DNA of 39,687 bases, from contig JACQTO010000106.1 of the NCBI GenBank assembly GCA_016210745.1, positions 1 to 39,687 on the forward strand, written 5' to 3'. This document shows positions 15,240 to 26,149 of this stretch, one piece after another. The stretch's first letter is position 1; each line of letters begins with the position of its first letter. Source of the stretch: Betaproteobacteria bacterium (GTDB lineage Bacteria; Pseudomonadota; Gammaproteobacteria; Burkholderiales; SG8-39). The position numbers and the translations under genes were made by a program. The notes under the pieces were generated by a model. That model had not been told where the DNA came from. It saw only the letters and a program-made list of their open reading frames with translations, and searched no databases.

Positions 15240-16046
15240 TCAGGGTATCGGGCGGTTAGACTGTTTCGATCCCGCCTCGGCGTCGTCGGCCTCGTCTGCC
15301 ACGTCGGAGAGCGGCTGGAATTCGGATTCATCCGAGGATTTGCCGATGAATCCCGCCACGATGATTCCAAGCTCGTAGAGCAGCCATAGCGGGACTGCCA
15401 GCATCACCTGCGAGAGCACATCGGGAGGCGTAACGATCGCTGCGACAATGAACGCGCCGACGATGACGTAGGGCCGCGCATCCTTGAGCTTGTCGATCGA
15501 GACCAATCCCGTGCGCACCAACACCACCACGACCACCGGCACCTCGAAGGTGACGCCGAATGCGATAAAGGTGGTGAGAACGAAGGAAAAATACTTGTCG
15601 ATGTCCGTCATCCACGCCACGCCCTCGGGGGCGATCCCCGCCATGAACGTGAACACCGTCGGAAACACGAGAAAGTAGGCAAAACACATGCCGATGAGAA
15701 ACAGCACGAAGCTCGTCACAACCAGCGGCACCGCGAGCCGTTTTTCGTGCGCGTACAGACCCGGCGCGACGAAGGCCCAGATTTCCCAGAGCACATAGGG
15801 CAGCGCGATGACAAAACCCACGAGCAGCGTGACCTTGAGCGGCACCAGAAACGGGCCAACGATATCGGTGGCGATCATCTGCCCGCCCTTTGGCAGCGCG
15901 GCCATCAGCGGCTGCGCAAGGATCGCGTAGATTTCGCGCGCCCAGGGCAATAGGCACAGGCATACAAGCAACACCGCAACAATCGCGCGCACCAGCCGCG
16001 AGCGCAGTTCGATCAGATGCGAAATGAACGTTTCCTGCGCGCTCAC
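15240..16046 (-). CDS. tatC: Sec-independent (Tat) protein translocase subunit TatC
   Basis: 268-residue polytopic inner-membrane protein that recognises twin-arginine signal peptides. It begins with the family's SAQETFISHLIELRSRLVRA and has six membrane spans, including the FAPGLYAHEK-type loop (here VAPGLYAHEKR). A Glu/Asp-rich cytoplasmic tail follows. Start set at GTG 16046, preceded by AGGGGCGAT; the 28 codons upstream overlap tatB out of frame. Last gene of tatABC; its end faces the protease gene across a 100-nt gap without a convincing terminator. Confidence 0.95.
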   Translation of the reverse strand: MSAQETFISHLIELRSRLVRAIVAVLLVCLCLLPWAREIYAILAQPLMAALPKGGQMIATDIVGPFLVPLKVTLLVGFVIALPYVLWEIWAFVAPGLYAHEKRLAVPLVVTSFVLFLIGMCFAYFLVFPTVFTFMAGIAPEGVAWMTDIDKYFSFVLTTFIAFGVTFEVPVVVVVLVRTGLVSIDKLKDARPYVIVGAFIVAAIVTPPDVLSQVMLAVPLWLLYELGIIVAGFIGKSSDESEFQPLSDVADEADDAEAGSKQSNRPIP

Positions 16047-16062
16047 GCGGCATCGCCCCTGT

Positions 16063-16524
16063 TCAAGCCGCAGTCTTCGACTTGACCGGCGTTGCAGGGG
16101 GCTCGGAACCTGCGACCGGATGGTCCGCATTGGAGCCGGGGACGAACAGGTCGGCCTGCACCGGCTCGGCTACCGAGGTCTCGGGCGCGGCGAGCGTCGA
16201 TTCGCCCGACTGCGCCAGCGGCGCTTCGGCCGCCGTGGTCAGCTCGCCTGCGATCGAATTGATTTGCGATTCAGCGCCCGCCACCTCGGCGCGGAACGTG
16301 GATTCCACCGACTGCGCGGCGTTCTCGAATTCGGACTTGAACTTGCGCAGTTCATCGAGCTCCATTTCGCGGTTGATGTCCGCTTTGACGTCGTTCACAT
16401 AGCGCTGGAGCCGCGCAAACATGTGCCCCATCGTGCGCGCCACTTTGGGCAGGCGCTCGGGGCCGATGACGACCAGCGCCACGACGGCTATCAGCAGCAT
16501 TTCGGAAAAACCGATATCGAACAT
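16063..16524 (-). CDS. tatB: Sec-independent protein translocase subunit TatB
   Basis: 153-residue TatB. It begins [20 protein letters not shown] (one membrane span), followed by [13 protein letters not shown], the classic TatB hinge and amphipathic helix. A long helical region (about 30-90) leads to an Ala/Pro/Glu-rich tail. It partners TatC in the signal-peptide receptor complex. Start ATG 16524; 16 nt separate it from tatC. Likely substrates in this window include the Rieske protein PetA. Confidence 0.95.
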   Translation of the reverse strand: MFDIGFSEMLLIAVVALVVIGPERLPKVARTMGHMFARLQRYVNDVKADINREMELDELRKFKSEFENAAQSVESTFRAEVAGAESQINSIAGELTTAAEAPLAQSGESTLAAPETSVAEPVQADLFVPGSNADHPVAGSEPPATPVKSKTAA

Positions 16525-16605
16525 GGTTGCGCAGGAATGATTCTGCGTCGATCGGAGAAAATGCCGCACGCATTCCCGGCACGCGCAATCCGCGGGGAAA
16601 AAACG

Positions 16606-16836
16606 TCAGGCCTTGTCCTGGGACTTTTCCTTTATTTCGCCTTCGATGGTGCGCCCGGTCACCTGCGGCGGCGCGCTCTCGGCGGATTTGTCGGCGCCGG
16701 ACTCCTTCATCCCTTCCTTGAAGCCGCGCACTGCGCCTCCGAGATCTGTGCCGATGTTGCGCAGCTTCTTCGTGCCGAAAACAAGCAGTACGATAACCAG
16801 GACCACCAGCCAGTGCCAAATGCTCCAAGTTCCCAT
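16606..16836 (-). CDS. tatA: Sec-independent protein translocase subunit TatA
   Basis: 76-residue pore-forming Tat subunit: [20 protein letters not shown] (membrane span), then [20 protein letters not shown] (amphipathic helix), then a short charged tail. ATG 16836 lies 8 nt after hinT, so the gene is co-transcribed with the his-hinT run. An 81-nt gap separates it from tatB. Confidence 0.95.
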   Translation of the reverse strand: MGTWSIWHWLVVLVIVLLVFGTKKLRNIGTDLGGAVRGFKEGMKESGADKSAESAPPQVTGRTIEGEIKEKSQDKA

Positions 16837-16844
16837 GGCGCCTC

Positions 16845-17198
16845 CTACTTCCGAACGATCATGCCCGGTAGAACATCCGGGCCGCCGATCACGTGCATGT
16901 GCACATGATACACCTCCTGCCGACCGACCCGGCCGGTGTTGATAATGGTGCGGAAACCGTCGGTTGCACCCTGCTCGCGCGCCAAACGCCCCGCCATCGC
17001 GAGCATTTTTCCCAGCGCCGCCGCGTGGCTCGGCTCGCATTCATAGAGCGAGGCAATGTGCACCCTCGGAACCATGAGAAAGTGCACCGGCGCGACCGGT
17101 CGAATGTCGTGAAAGGCGAAAATATCCTCGTCGTCGTAGATCTTGCGGCTCGGGATTCCCCCGCCAACAATCCTGCAGAATATGCAGTCCGGCGCCAT
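16845..17198 (-). CDS. hinT: HIT-family purine nucleoside phosphoramidase HinT
   Basis: 117-residue histidine-triad protein. Begins [16 protein letters not shown] and has the triad HVHMHV at H98, H100, H102 near the C-terminus. The family hydrolyses AMP-lysine-type phosphoramidates and related adenylates in the cytoplasm. Five nt separate it from hisE. Placement between hisE and tatA is standard in betaproteobacteria and need not imply a role in histidine synthesis. Confidence 0.95.
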   Translation of the reverse strand: MAPDCIFCRIVGGGIPSRKIYDDEDIFAFHDIRPVAPVHFLMVPRVHIASLYECEPSHAAALGKMLAMAGRLAREQGATDGFRTIINTGRVGRQEVYHVHMHVIGGPDVLPGMIVRK

Positions 17199-17203
17199 TG
17201 GCG

Positions 17204-17548
17204 CTACTTTCTCTCCGCCTCAATGCGCGGGTCATTGACGCGGGCGGCCTTTTCGTCGATTCCGGATATACCCTCGCGGCGCCGCAGTTCCATCAGCACG
17301 TCGGCCGGCCGCAGCCCGTAATGAGCGAGCATGACAATGCAGTGAAACCACAAATCGGCAGTCTCGCGAACGATGCCGAGCCTGTCGCCTTCCTTGCCCG
17401 CGATTACGGTCTCGGTCGCCTCCTCGCCGATCTTCTTGAGGACCGCATCCTCCCCGTGCGCCAGCAGCCGCGAGACGTAGGATGCGTCGGGGTCGCCGCC
17501 CTTGCGGCTCTCGATCACATCGGCCAGCCGCTCCAGGATATCGCTCAT
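17204..17548 (-). CDS. hisE: Phosphoribosyl-ATP pyrophosphatase HisE
   Basis: 114-residue MazG-like all-alpha enzyme of histidine biosynthesis step 2 (PRATP to PRAMP). It has [13 protein letters not shown] and [13 protein letters not shown], the acidic metal-binding helices. It is separate from hisI, as in other betaproteobacteria, not fused as in E. coli. Its ATG overlaps the hisI stop as ATGA (17545-17548). The C-terminal 25 residues ([17 protein letters not shown]) are longer than in minimal HisE proteins. Confidence 0.96.
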   Translation of the reverse strand: MSDILERLADVIESRKGGDPDASYVSRLLAHGEDAVLKKIGEEATETVIAGKEGDRLGIVRETADLWFHCIVMLAHYGLRPADVLMELRRREGISGIDEKAARVNDPRIEAERK

Positions 17549-17940
17549 TTTCGATAAATCTCGTCAGGGTTCTTCACCACCGGGTCGGTCGTCACCCAGT
17601 CGCCATCGGCGTATTTCCGGTAGAAACAGCTGTGCCTGCCGGTGTGGCAGGCGATCCCGCCCACTTGCTCGAGCGCAAGGAGCAGGGCATCCTCGTCGCA
17701 GTCAAGGCGCAATTCGCTCACTTTCTGCACGTGACCCGATTCCTCGCCCTTCTTCCACAGCCGGCTGCGCGAACGCGACCAATAGACCGCTTCGCCGGAC
17801 GCCACCGTGGCGGCAAGCGCCTCCCGGTTCATCCAGGCGAACATCAGCACGCGTCCGCTCGAGGCTTCCTGAGCGATAACCGGAACCAGGCCGTCCTTGT
17901 TCCATTTGATCCGATCAAGCCAGTTCACGTTCAGTGTCAT
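17545..17940 (-). CDS. hisI: Phosphoribosyl-AMP cyclohydrolase HisI
   Basis: 131-residue zinc enzyme for step 3 of histidine biosynthesis. Signatures are [38 protein letters not shown] and the metal-ligand segment [18 protein letters not shown] 17940 is taken; the 35 upstream codons lack similarity and run into intergenic repeats. It is separated from hisF by 218 nt holding hairpin copy 4, an unusual break in the hisF-hisI junction. Confidence 0.96.
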   Translation of the reverse strand: MTLNVNWLDRIKWNKDGLVPVIAQEASSGRVLMFAWMNREALAATVASGEAVYWSRSRSRLWKKGEESGHVQKVSELRLDCDEDALLLALEQVGGIACHTGRHSCFYRKYADGDWVTTDPVVKNPDEIYRK

Positions 17941-18019
17941 TGCATTACCACGCCAGTCCGACCAACCAAGGCAAGAGCAGAACACCCCGCCCCACCCCCT
18001 AAGTCCCCAATCCCGGATC

Positions 18020-18158
18020 CCAAGAACCGGCACAGCCGGAACCAAGGATGCTGATCTTGCCTTTCATCAATCCCGTGTTTCGTGCAGATGCGAGCAACTG
18101 CACGAAAACACGAGACCTCTAAGACACCCGATTCTTCGCCAAATCCCGAATCCCGCCC
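18020..18158 (-). repeat. Intergenic hairpin element, copy 4 (decayed stem)
   Basis: Hairpin 18071-18115 of about 21-22 bp with three defects relative to a perfect palindrome: CC for CT at the outer end, one T missing from the T-tract, and GATGC opposite GCAAC. The outer flanks are clear: on the minus strand GGCAAGATCAGC then TTGGTTCCGGCTGTGCCGG, the latter able to form a small second stem-loop. It starts directly after the hisF stop and precedes hisI. Confidence 0.8.
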
Positions 18159-18968
18159 TCACAGCCTGACCTCGATCCCCTTGCCCGCCAGGTACTCCTT
18201 GGCTTGGCGCACCGTGAATTCACCATAATGAAAAATACTCGCCGCCAAAACCGCGTCGGCGCCCCCGGCAAGCACGCCCTGGGCAAGGTGCTCCAGCGTC
18301 CCCACGCCGCCGCTGGCTATGATGGGGACGTCGACGGCCTCGGCGACGGCGCGGGTGAGCGCGAGGTCAAACCCCTCGCGCGTGCCATCCCGGTCCATGC
18401 TGGTGAGGAGAATCTCGCCCGCGCCCAATTGCTGCATTCTACGCGCCCATTCGATCGCGTCCAGGCCAGTCGGCTTGCGGCCGCCATGCGTGTACACCTC
18501 CCAGCCGTCGGCCTGGGATTCAGCGTCGCCTTTCGATCCGGCGCCGGAGGGCGCGCCGCGGGAGCGGCGCCTGGCGTCGATCGCGACCACGATGCATTGC
18601 GCGCCGTAGCGCCCCGAGGCGTCCGCTACCAACTGCGGATTCTGCACCGCCGCAGTATTGATCGACACCTTGTCGGCTCCGGCATTGAGAAGCCGGCGCA
18701 CGTCATCCACCCTGCGCACGCCTCCCCCTACGGTCAGAGGGATGAAAACTTGTGCGGCAACCTCCTCGATCACCCGCAGGATCAGGTCGCGCTCATCGGA
18801 ACTGGCCGTGATGTCGAGAAACGTCAGCTCGTCGGCCCCCTGCTCGTCGTAGCGGTGCGCGAGCTCGACCGGGTCCCCGGCATCACGCAGGCCGACAAAG
18901 TTGATCCCCTTCACCACGCGCCCGCTGGTGACGTCGAGGCAGGGAATGATGCGTTTGGCGAGACCCAT
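18159..18968 (-). CDS. hisF: Imidazole glycerol phosphate synthase cyclase subunit HisF
   Basis: 269-residue (beta/alpha)8 barrel that, with HisH, makes IGP and AICAR from PRFAR. Catalytic and phosphate-site signatures are IIPCLDV (Asp 12), [21 protein letters not shown] (second catalytic Asp) and IASGGVG. A loop after VVAIDARR carries a roughly 15-18-residue Gly/Ser/Ala insertion before [14 protein letters not shown]. This explains the length against the usual 250-257 residues. Start ATG 18968. It is followed by hairpin copy 4 and preceded by heptad repeats. Confidence 0.96.
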   Translation of the reverse strand: MGLAKRIIPCLDVTSGRVVKGINFVGLRDAGDPVELAHRYDEQGADELTFLDITASSDERDLILRVIEEVAAQVFIPLTVGGGVRRVDDVRRLLNAGADKVSINTAAVQNPQLVADASGRYGAQCIVVAIDARRRSRGAPSGAGSKGDAESQADGWEVYTHGGRKPTGLDAIEWARRMQQLGAGEILLTSMDRDGTREGFDLALTRAVAEAVDVPIIASGGVGTLEHLAQGVLAGGADAVLAASIFHYGEFTVRQAKEYLAGKGIEVRL

Positions 18969-18970
18969 GA

Positions 18971-19076
18971 GGCAGGATTCAGGAATTAGGATCTTGGATT
19001 TAGGATTTGGGGAGGGAGCTGCAACGTCACGCGTTTTCCCCGAATCCCGAATCCCGAATCCCGGATCCTCAATCCT
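18971..19076. repeat. GGATT/CGAATCC heptad repeats between hisA and hisF
   Basis: The left side holds degenerate GGATT(C/T) units (18974-19008). The right side holds three exact tandem CGAATCC heptamers (19041-19061) plus CGGATCC (19062-19068). The two sides are in opposite sense, so they can pair imperfectly across the 100-nt hisA-hisF gap. Related units occur in the hisI-hisF gap (near 18009 and 18143) and before hisG (24532-24544). Confidence 0.7.
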
Positions 19077-19818
19077 CTTTTTTGGCCCACTTGTCCGCCA
19101 GCGCCTGCGCTTGCTTGAACTCCAGCGTTCCCTGATAGATGGCGCGGCCGGTGATGACTGCCGTGATGCCTTCGGACTCCACGGCGCACAGCGCTTCGAC
19201 GTCCGCGAGGCTGGTCAGACCGCCGCTGGCGATCACGGGGATGCGCAGTTCGCGGGCGAGCTTGCGGGTCGCATCCATGTTGATTCCGCTGAGCATGCCG
19301 TCGCGACCGATATCGGTATAGACGATGGCCTCCACGCCGTAGTCCTGGAATTTCTTGCCCAGGTCGATGACATCGTGACGAGTAAGCTTGGACCAGCCCT
19401 CCACCGCAGCCTTGCCGTTCTTCGCATCCAGCGCGACGATGATATGTCCGGTGAACGCCGTGCAGGCATCCTGCAAGAAGCCGGGATTCTTCACTGCCGC
19501 GGTGCCGATGATGATGTAGTCGACGCCGAGATCGAGATAGCGCTCGATCGTATCCAGGTCGCGGATTCCGCCGCCCAGCTGCACAGGAAGAGACCCGCCG
19601 AGTGCCCGTACGATTTCGCCGATCGCCCCTTCGTTCTTCGGCTTACCGGCAGCCGCGCCGTTGAGGTCGACCACGTGCAGGCGGCGAGCACCCTGCGCCT
19701 GCCAATGCCTAGCCATGCCGACCGGATCCTCGGAGAACACGGTCGCGTCGTTCATGTCGCCTTGCTTGAGGCGAACGCAATGGCCGTCTTTGATATCAAT
19801 AGCCGGAATTATCAGCAT
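19069..19818 (-). CDS. hisA: ProFAR isomerase HisA
   Basis: 249-residue (beta/alpha)8 enzyme for step 4 of histidine biosynthesis. It has [10 protein letters not shown] (catalytic Asp 8), [31 protein letters not shown] (second catalytic Asp) and [11 protein letters not shown] 19818; 66 nt from hisH. It keeps the usual hisB-hisH-hisA-hisF order, though the junctions here are longer than in compact his operons. Confidence 0.97.
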   Translation of the reverse strand: MLIIPAIDIKDGHCVRLKQGDMNDATVFSEDPVGMARHWQAQGARRLHVVDLNGAAAGKPKNEGAIGEIVRALGGSLPVQLGGGIRDLDTIERYLDLGVDYIIIGTAAVKNPGFLQDACTAFTGHIIVALDAKNGKAAVEGWSKLTRHDVIDLGKKFQDYGVEAIVYTDIGRDGMLSGINMDATRKLARELRIPVIASGGLTSLADVEALCAVESEGITAVITGRAIYQGTLEFKQAQALADKWAKKED

Positions 19819-19884
19819 AGGGCGGGGTCGCGCACAAAAGGTGGATTGGAACGGGGAGACCGGGTAATCGGCCGCGGAGATTGG

Positions 19885-20535
19885 TCAGGAATTCCAGTCG
19901 ACGAAGTTCGCGAGAAGCCTGAGGCCTGCGGTTTGGCTTTTTTCCGGGTGGAACTGTACTGCAAAAATATTATCCTTTGCGACGGCGCAGGTAAAGGGAA
20001 ATCCGTAAACGCTGACACCGCGCGTCAGATCATCGCTTCCGGCCTCGGCGAAGTAGCTGTGCACGAAATAGAAGCGTGCGCCGTCTTCGATGCCCGCCCA
20101 CAGCGGATGCGGCCGCGCCTGGCGTACCTGATTCCAGCCCATATGCGGGACTTTGAGCCTGGCCCCGTGCTCGTCATGCATGGCCTGTGCGGGAAACCGC
20201 CGAACGCGCCCGGGCAACACGGCCAGTCCGGCGACATCCCCCTCCTCGCTTGACTCGAATAACATCTGCAGGCCGATGCATATTCCCAAGAACGGCTTTT
20301 TCCGCGCCGCATCGAGCACCGCATCGCGCAAGCCGCGGGCATCCATCTCCCGCATGCAGTCCGGCATGGCGCCCTGCCCGGGGAAAACAACGCGCTCGGC
20401 CCGGGCCACCGCCGCCGGATCCGAGGTCACCTCGACGCGCGCGCGCGGCGCGACGTGCTCGAGGGCCTTGGAGACTGAGCGCAGATTGCCCATGCCGTAG
20501 TCGATTACCGCGATAGTCATAGCATGTCGATTCAT
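19885..20535 (-). CDS. hisH: Imidazole glycerol phosphate synthase glutaminase subunit HisH
   Basis: 216-residue class I glutamine amidotransferase giving ammonia to HisF. The triad is C86 in GICIGLQ and H and E in FHPEKS near the C-terminus. IDYGMGNLRS marks the N-terminus. ATG 20535 is preferred over ATG 20520 because GAGGGG lies at the right distance upstream. The hisB-hisH gap holds only a small 6-bp GC hairpin (20603-20618). Confidence 0.96.
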   Translation of the reverse strand: MNRHAMTIAVIDYGMGNLRSVSKALEHVAPRARVEVTSDPAAVARAERVVFPGQGAMPDCMREMDARGLRDAVLDAARKKPFLGICIGLQMLFESSEEGDVAGLAVLPGRVRRFPAQAMHDEHGARLKVPHMGWNQVRQARPHPLWAGIEDGARFYFVHSYFAEAGSDDLTRGVSVYGFPFTCAVAKDNIFAVQFHPEKSQTAGLRLLANFVDWNS

Positions 20536-20646
20536 TTTCGCCCCTCAAAGACACCCGGGGCACCGGAAAGTTTCTCGTGAATTCGGTCCTATCGGCCGGC
20601 CCGGCGCCCTGAGGCGCCGAGCACCGATCTCCATGCGCCAAGACCG

Positions 20647-21234
20647 CTAGAGCCTGCCTTTGGTGGACGGCACCGTACCCGCGGCGCGCGGATCGAGCTC
20701 CAGCGCCATGCGCAGCGCACGCGCGAACGCCTTGAATACGGTCTCGCACTGGTGGTGCGCGTTGTCCCCGCACAGGTTATCGATATGCAATGTCACCTGG
20801 GCGTGGTTGACGAAACCCTGGAAGAATTCGTGCACCAGATCCAGGTCGAACTCGCCCACCAGCGGCCGAGTGAATTTCACCCGGAACGAGAGCCCCGGAC
20901 GCCCGGAGAAATCGATCACTACGCGCGAAAGCGCCTCGTCCAACGGCACGTAGGCATGGCCGTAGCGGCGAATACCCTTTTTGTCGCCGACGGCCTTGGC
21001 CATCGCCTGGCCCAGCGTAATGCCGACGTCCTCGACAGTGTGGTGCGAATCGATGTGCAGGTCGCCCTTGGCTTTTATCTGCAGATCCATCATCCCATGC
21101 CGCGCCACTTGGTCGAGCATGTGGTCGAGGAACGGCACCCCCGTGGCAAGCGACGATTTCCCGCTGCCGTCAAGGTCCAGTGACACGCTGATGCGGGTCT
21201 CGGCGGTATCGCGGCTGAGTTGTGATTTGCGCAT
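20647..21234 (-). CDS. hisB: Imidazoleglycerol-phosphate dehydratase HisB
   Basis: 195-residue monofunctional dehydratase (step 6), without the phosphatase domain found in E. coli HisB. Metal-binding repeats are visible: [36 protein letters not shown]. Start ATG 21234 with a weak ribosome site. It is separated from hisC by 186 nt occupied by hairpin copy 5. Histidinol-phosphate phosphatase is not in the window. Confidence 0.97.
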   Translation of the reverse strand: MRKSQLSRDTAETRISVSLDLDGSGKSSLATGVPFLDHMLDQVARHGMMDLQIKAKGDLHIDSHHTVEDVGITLGQAMAKAVGDKKGIRRYGHAYVPLDEALSRVVIDFSGRPGLSFRVKFTRPLVGEFDLDLVHEFFQGFVNHAQVTLHIDNLCGDNAHHQCETVFKAFARALRMALELDPRAAGTVPSTKGRL

Positions 21235-21258
21235 GAGGTCGCAGTAATGTTGGGGGCG

Positions 21259-21408
21259 CCCAAGGCCGCCGCAGCCGGAGCCAAAGAGGCCGATTTTGCC
21301 TTACTCAATCTCGTGTTTTTCGTTCCGTTGCAACTTCGCAACGGAACGAAAAACACGAGACCCATACAACGCCAAACGTCAACGCTTAAACCCGTAAGTG
21401 ACTAAGAC
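21259..21408 (-). repeat. Intergenic hairpin element, copy 5
   Basis: Hairpin 21309-21360: a 23-bp perfect stem (21309-21331 with 21338-21360) around AACTTC, beginning TCTCGTGTTTTTCGTTCC. Flanks on the minus strand: TTAGTCACTTACGGGTTTAA at the upstream end (12 nt after the hisC stop) and GGCAAAATCGGC...TTTGGCTCCGGCTGC at the downstream end before hisB. Confidence 0.85.
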
Positions 21409-21420
21409 TACACGATTCGG

Positions 21421-22494
21421 TCAGGTCTCGGCTAGCGTATCGGCCAGCGCAGCGACCAATTGCCGGTTCTCCTGCGGCGTGCCGACAGTGAGCCTTAGGC
21501 AGTTCGCAAGCAGCACATGGCTCCCGTGCAGGCTTTTCACCAGCACTCCACGGCGCTTCAGGCCCTCGAACACGCGCGGCGCCTCGGGCACCCGCACCAG
21601 GATGAAATTGGCGTCGCTGGGAAACGGCGTGACCCCGGCGATCTGCGCCAGGCGGGCGCCAAGGCGTGCGCGCTCGCTCCTGATTGCCGCCGCCTGTTCT
21701 TCCAGCACGCTGTGATGCGCAAGCAGCTTCTCGCCCACCAGTTGCGCGAGCACGCCGACATTGTAGGGCAGACGCATCTTGTCGAATTCGCGCGTCCACT
21801 CGGGCCGTGCAACGGCATAGCCCAGCCGAAGCCCGGCAAGCCCGAGCTTGGAAACGGTGCTCATGATCAGCAGATTCGGATACCGGGCGAGCCGGCCCAT
21901 GAACGTGCGTCCGGCAAAAGCTTGATAGGCCTCGTCGACCACCACCAGCCCCGGGGCAGCGGCGACGATGCGCTCCATGTCAGGCTCGGGAAACAGATTC
22001 CCGCTCGGATTGTTCGGAGAGGCAAGGAAAACGACCGCGGGCCGGTGCTCGGCCATCGCCGCGAGGAATCGATCGGCGTCGAGCGTGAAGTCGCTTCGGA
22101 GCGGCACGCCGACGTAGCGCAACTGCGCCGCAGCGGCGGCCATGCGGTACACGACGAATGTGGGCTCGGGCGCCATGATCACTGCACCGGTCCTGGCCGC
22201 GGCCAGGACCACCACCTGGATGATCTCATCGGACCCATTGCCGAGCAGGATGTCGAATTCATCCGGAATCTGCATCGTGCTCCTGAGCCGCGCCTTCAAG
22301 GCGAGGGCCGCCGGATCGGGATAGCGGTTGATCGCAGCCCCCTCCACCAGCTCGCCGATCTCGCGCCGCAATGCATCGGGCAGCCCGTACGGATTCTCCA
22401 TCGCATCGAGCTTGACCATTCCGGCCGCAGGAGGAACGTGATACGCCGTCACGGCGCGGACGTCCTCGCGAATGACCTTTTCCGGTGTAGTCAT
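21421..22494 (-). CDS. hisC: Histidinol-phosphate aminotransferase HisC
   Basis: 357-residue PLP-dependent class II aminotransferase (step 7). Signatures: MENPYGLP near the start, [29 protein letters not shown] and the lysine-bearing [18 protein letters not shown] 22494 overlaps the hisD stop as ATGA; the longer upstream frame is hisD read out of frame. Followed by hairpin copy 5. Confidence 0.96.
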   Translation of the reverse strand: MTTPEKVIREDVRAVTAYHVPPAAGMVKLDAMENPYGLPDALRREIGELVEGAAINRYPDPAALALKARLRSTMQIPDEFDILLGNGSDEIIQVVVLAAARTGAVIMAPEPTFVVYRMAAAAAQLRYVGVPLRSDFTLDADRFLAAMAEHRPAVVFLASPNNPSGNLFPEPDMERIVAAAPGLVVVDEAYQAFAGRTFMGRLARYPNLLIMSTVSKLGLAGLRLGYAVARPEWTREFDKMRLPYNVGVLAQLVGEKLLAHHSVLEEQAAAIRSERARLGARLAQIAGVTPFPSDANFILVRVPEAPRVFEGLKRRGVLVKSLHGSHVLLANCLRLTVGTPQENRQLVAALADTLAET

Positions 22495-23825
22495 CGGCCG
22501 CTCCCGCCCGAGCGCCCTTGCCCGCGCGCCGCGGGAGCATCCAGGCGGTACTCGGCAGAGCGCGCATGCGCCGCCAGCCCCTCTCCGCGCGCAAGCGTGG
22601 CGGCGAGGGGTCCGAGCTTTTGCGCCCCGCTGCGCGAGATTTTGATCAGCGAGCTGCGCTTCTGAAAATCGTACACACCGAGCGGCGAGGAGTACCGCGC
22701 CGTTCCCGATGTCGGCAGGACGTGATTGGGCCCGGCGCAATAATCTCCCAGCGCTTCGGAGCTGTAGCTGCCGAGGAACACCGCACCGGCGTGGCGTATG
22801 CGCTCGAGCCATCGATCCGGATCTGCCACCGAGAGCTCCAAGTGCTCCGGCGCAATGCGGTTGGCGATATCGCAGGCCTCGGTCAAGTCCCTCACGCGCA
22901 CCAGCGCGCCGCGCCGCGCAAGCGATGCCGCGATCACATCCTTGCGCGGCATGGTTTCGATGAGGCGCTCGATGCTTGCCGCGACGCGTTCGATGTACCT
23001 CGCATCCGGGCAAAGCAGCAGCGCCTGGGCGAGTTCGTCGTGCTCGGCCTGCGCGAACATATCCATCGCGATCCAATCGGGGTCGGTCGAGCCGTCGCAG
23101 ATGACGAGAATCTCGGAGGGCCCGGCGATCATGTCGATCCCCACCGCGCCGAATACGCGCCGCTTCGCCGCCGCCACGTAGGCGTTGCCGGGACCGACGA
23201 TCTTGTCCACCCGCGGAATCGACTGCGTGCCGTAGGCGAGCGCCGCCACTGCCTGCGCGCCGCCGATTGCGAACACGCGATCGACACCGGCAATACGCGC
23301 CGCGGCAAGAACCAGCGGATTGCGCTCCCCGCGCGGGGTCGGCACGGTCATGATCAGCTCACCGACGCCGGCAACCCGTGCGGGAATGGCATTCATCAGC
23401 ACCGAGGACGGGTATGCGGCCTTGCCCCCGGGAACATAGAGCCCCACGCGCTCCAGCGCGGTCACGCGCTGGCCCAGTACCGTTCCATCGGGCTCCTCGA
23501 TTTCCCAGGACGAAAGCAGTTGGCGCTCATGGTAGCTGCGCACACGCGCCGCCGCCTGCTCCAGCGCCTCGCGCTCCGGAGCTTCGATTGCAGCCAGCGC
23601 CGCGGCCAGCGATGCCTGCGGCAGTTCCAATTCGGCGATGCTGGCGGCGTCGATCGCGTCGAAGCGGCGCGTGTATTCCAACAGCGCGACATCCCCGCGT
23701 CTGCGCACATCGTCGCAGATCCCCGCCACCGTGCCCTCGACCGTCGGATCCTGCGCGGGATCGAACCCGATCAGCTCGCCGAGACGTTCGGCAAAGTCCG
23801 GCTGGGTGCTAGAGAGCCTGCGCAT
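22491..23825 (-). CDS. hisD: Histidinol dehydrogenase HisD
   Basis: About 444-residue zinc enzyme for the last two oxidations of histidine synthesis. Signatures: [58 protein letters not shown] and [15 protein letters not shown] 23825 ([11 protein letters not shown]) overlaps the hisG end by 17 nt; an earlier ATG at 23873 would lie deeper inside hisG and adds no conserved sequence. A short disordered tail rich in Gly/Arg overlaps the start of hisC. Confidence 0.95.
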   Translation of the reverse strand: MRRLSSTQPDFAERLGELIGFDPAQDPTVEGTVAGICDDVRRRGDVALLEYTRRFDAIDAASIAELELPQASLAAALAAIEAPEREALEQAAARVRSYHERQLLSSWEIEEPDGTVLGQRVTALERVGLYVPGGKAAYPSSVLMNAIPARVAGVGELIMTVPTPRGERNPLVLAAARIAGVDRVFAIGGAQAVAALAYGTQSIPRVDKIVGPGNAYVAAAKRRVFGAVGIDMIAGPSEILVICDGSTDPDWIAMDMFAQAEHDELAQALLLCPDARYIERVAASIERLIETMPRKDVIAASLARRGALVRVRDLTEACDIANRIAPEHLELSVADPDRWLERIRHAGAVFLGSYSSEALGDYCAGPNHVLPTSGTARYSSPLGVYDFQKRSSLIKISRSGAQKLGPLAATLARGEGLAAHARSAEYRLDAPAARGQGRSGGSGR

Positions 23826-24483
23826 CGCGGCGATTTCCCTGATCGCGGGCTGCGACCGCGCGGGCAAAGGCATCCAGCAGCGGCTCGATCGCTCCGCGCT
23901 TGAGCTTGAGCGCCGCCTGATTGACGATCAGGCGCGCGCTGATCGGCACGATTTCCTCCACGGCGGCCAGCCGGTTGGCGCGCAAGGTGCCGCCCGTGGA
24001 CACGAGATCGACAATTGCGTCGGCCAGACCGACGAGCGGCGCCAGTTCCATCGACCCGTAGAGCTTGATCAGGTCGACATGCACGCCCTTGGCGGCGAAG
24101 TGCTCGCGGGCGGTTTTCACATACTTGGTGGCGATACGAAGCCGGGCTCCCTGCTGCACCGAGCCGGCGTAATCGAAACCCTCCGGGGCCGCGACCATCA
24201 GGCGACACACCGCGATCCGCAGGTCGAGCGGCTGGTACAGGCCGGCCCCCCCGTGCTCGAGCAATACATCCTTGCCGGCGATGCCGAGATCGGCCGCCCC
24301 ATACTGCACGTAGGTGGGCGTGTCCGAGGCGCGCACGATGATCAGACGCACGTCGGCCCGGCTGGTCGCGATAATCAGCTTGCGCGAGACTTCCGGGTCC
24401 GCAAGCGGACGGATGCCCGCCTGCTCGAGAAGCGGCAGCGTCTCGTCAAAAATGCGGCCCTTGGAAAGTGCAAGCGTAATCAC
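23809..24483 (-). CDS. hisG: ATP phosphoribosyltransferase, short form HisG
   Basis: 224-residue HisG of the short family: begins [18 protein letters not shown], with [10 protein letters not shown] and the PRPP-binding [19 protein letters not shown]. It lacks the C-terminal ACT-like regulatory domain of long HisG, so by family knowledge it needs HisZ, which is not in the window. Start is GTG 24483. Leads the his gene run, after murA and hairpin copy 6. A TAGAAT-like -10 lies about 30 nt upstream without a good -35. Confidence 0.95.
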   Translation of the reverse strand: MITLALSKGRIFDETLPLLEQAGIRPLADPEVSRKLIIATSRADVRLIIVRASDTPTYVQYGAADLGIAGKDVLLEHGGAGLYQPLDLRIAVCRLMVAAPEGFDYAGSVQQGARLRIATKYVKTAREHFAAKGVHVDLIKLYGSMELAPLVGLADAIVDLVSTGGTLRANRLAAVEEIVPISARLIVNQAALKLKRGAIEPLLDAFARAVAARDQGNRRDAQAL

Positions 24484-24574
24484 GGTCGGATGCGGCGCGA
24501 AAGGACGGCTATTCTACCGCCAAGAGGGAGGATTCAGGATTCAGGGGAAGTTAGCCGCGCGAAGCGCGATCGAT

Positions 24575-24733
24575 CCTAACCCGGACGAGCCTGAACGAAG
24601 GCAGCTGGTTTTGCCCTTTATCAATCTCCCCCTTTTTCGTGCAGTTGCTTGCAACAGCACGAAATAGGGGAGACGCATTAAAAACCAAATCCTCACCAAA
24701 TTTGTCGACAGCAAACTTGTAGGCTGAATCGCG
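24575..24733 (-). repeat. Intergenic hairpin element, copy 6 (partly decayed)
   Basis: Hairpin 24625-24673: left arm TCTCCCCCTTTTTCGTGC (starting 24625) plus AGTTGC, loop TT, right arm GCAACAGCACGAAATAGGGG plus AGA. At least two mismatches and one length difference separate it from a perfect palindrome. Flanks on the minus strand: GTCGACAAATTTGGTGAGG upstream, and GGCAAAACCAGC and CCGGGTTAGG downstream. Lies between murA and hisG. Confidence 0.85.
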
Positions 24734-24742
24734 AATCCTGCT

Positions 24743-25999
<1,257 letters not shown>

Positions 26000-26004
26000 T
26001 TACG

Positions 26005-26149
26005 TTTAGGTGCGGCGAGCCGAAATCATCGAGGGTGTTCCTGCCGTTCACTCAATCTCCACGTTTTCGCGAAGTTGCTCGCAACTTCGCGAAAACGTGG
26101 AGACCTATTAAAGACCAAATCCCGGCCAAGTCGACAAATCCTGCATTGC
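26005..26149 (-). repeat. Intergenic hairpin element, copy 7
   Basis: Hairpin 26056-26103: 23-bp perfect stem (26056-26078 with 26081-26103) around TC. The arm sequence is unique in the set: TCTCCACG, then TTTT, then CGCGAAGTTGC. Outer flanks match the family (on the minus strand GTCGACTTGGCCGGGATTTGG upstream and GAACGGCAGG, TTTCGGCTCGCCG downstream). Fills the 153-nt gap between bolA and murA. Confidence 0.85.

Noticed and set aside
20603..20618. GGCGCC-CTGA-GGCGCC hairpin between hisB and hisH
   Set aside because: Only 6 bp, in GC-rich DNA where such palindromes arise by chance; no U-tract and no second copy.
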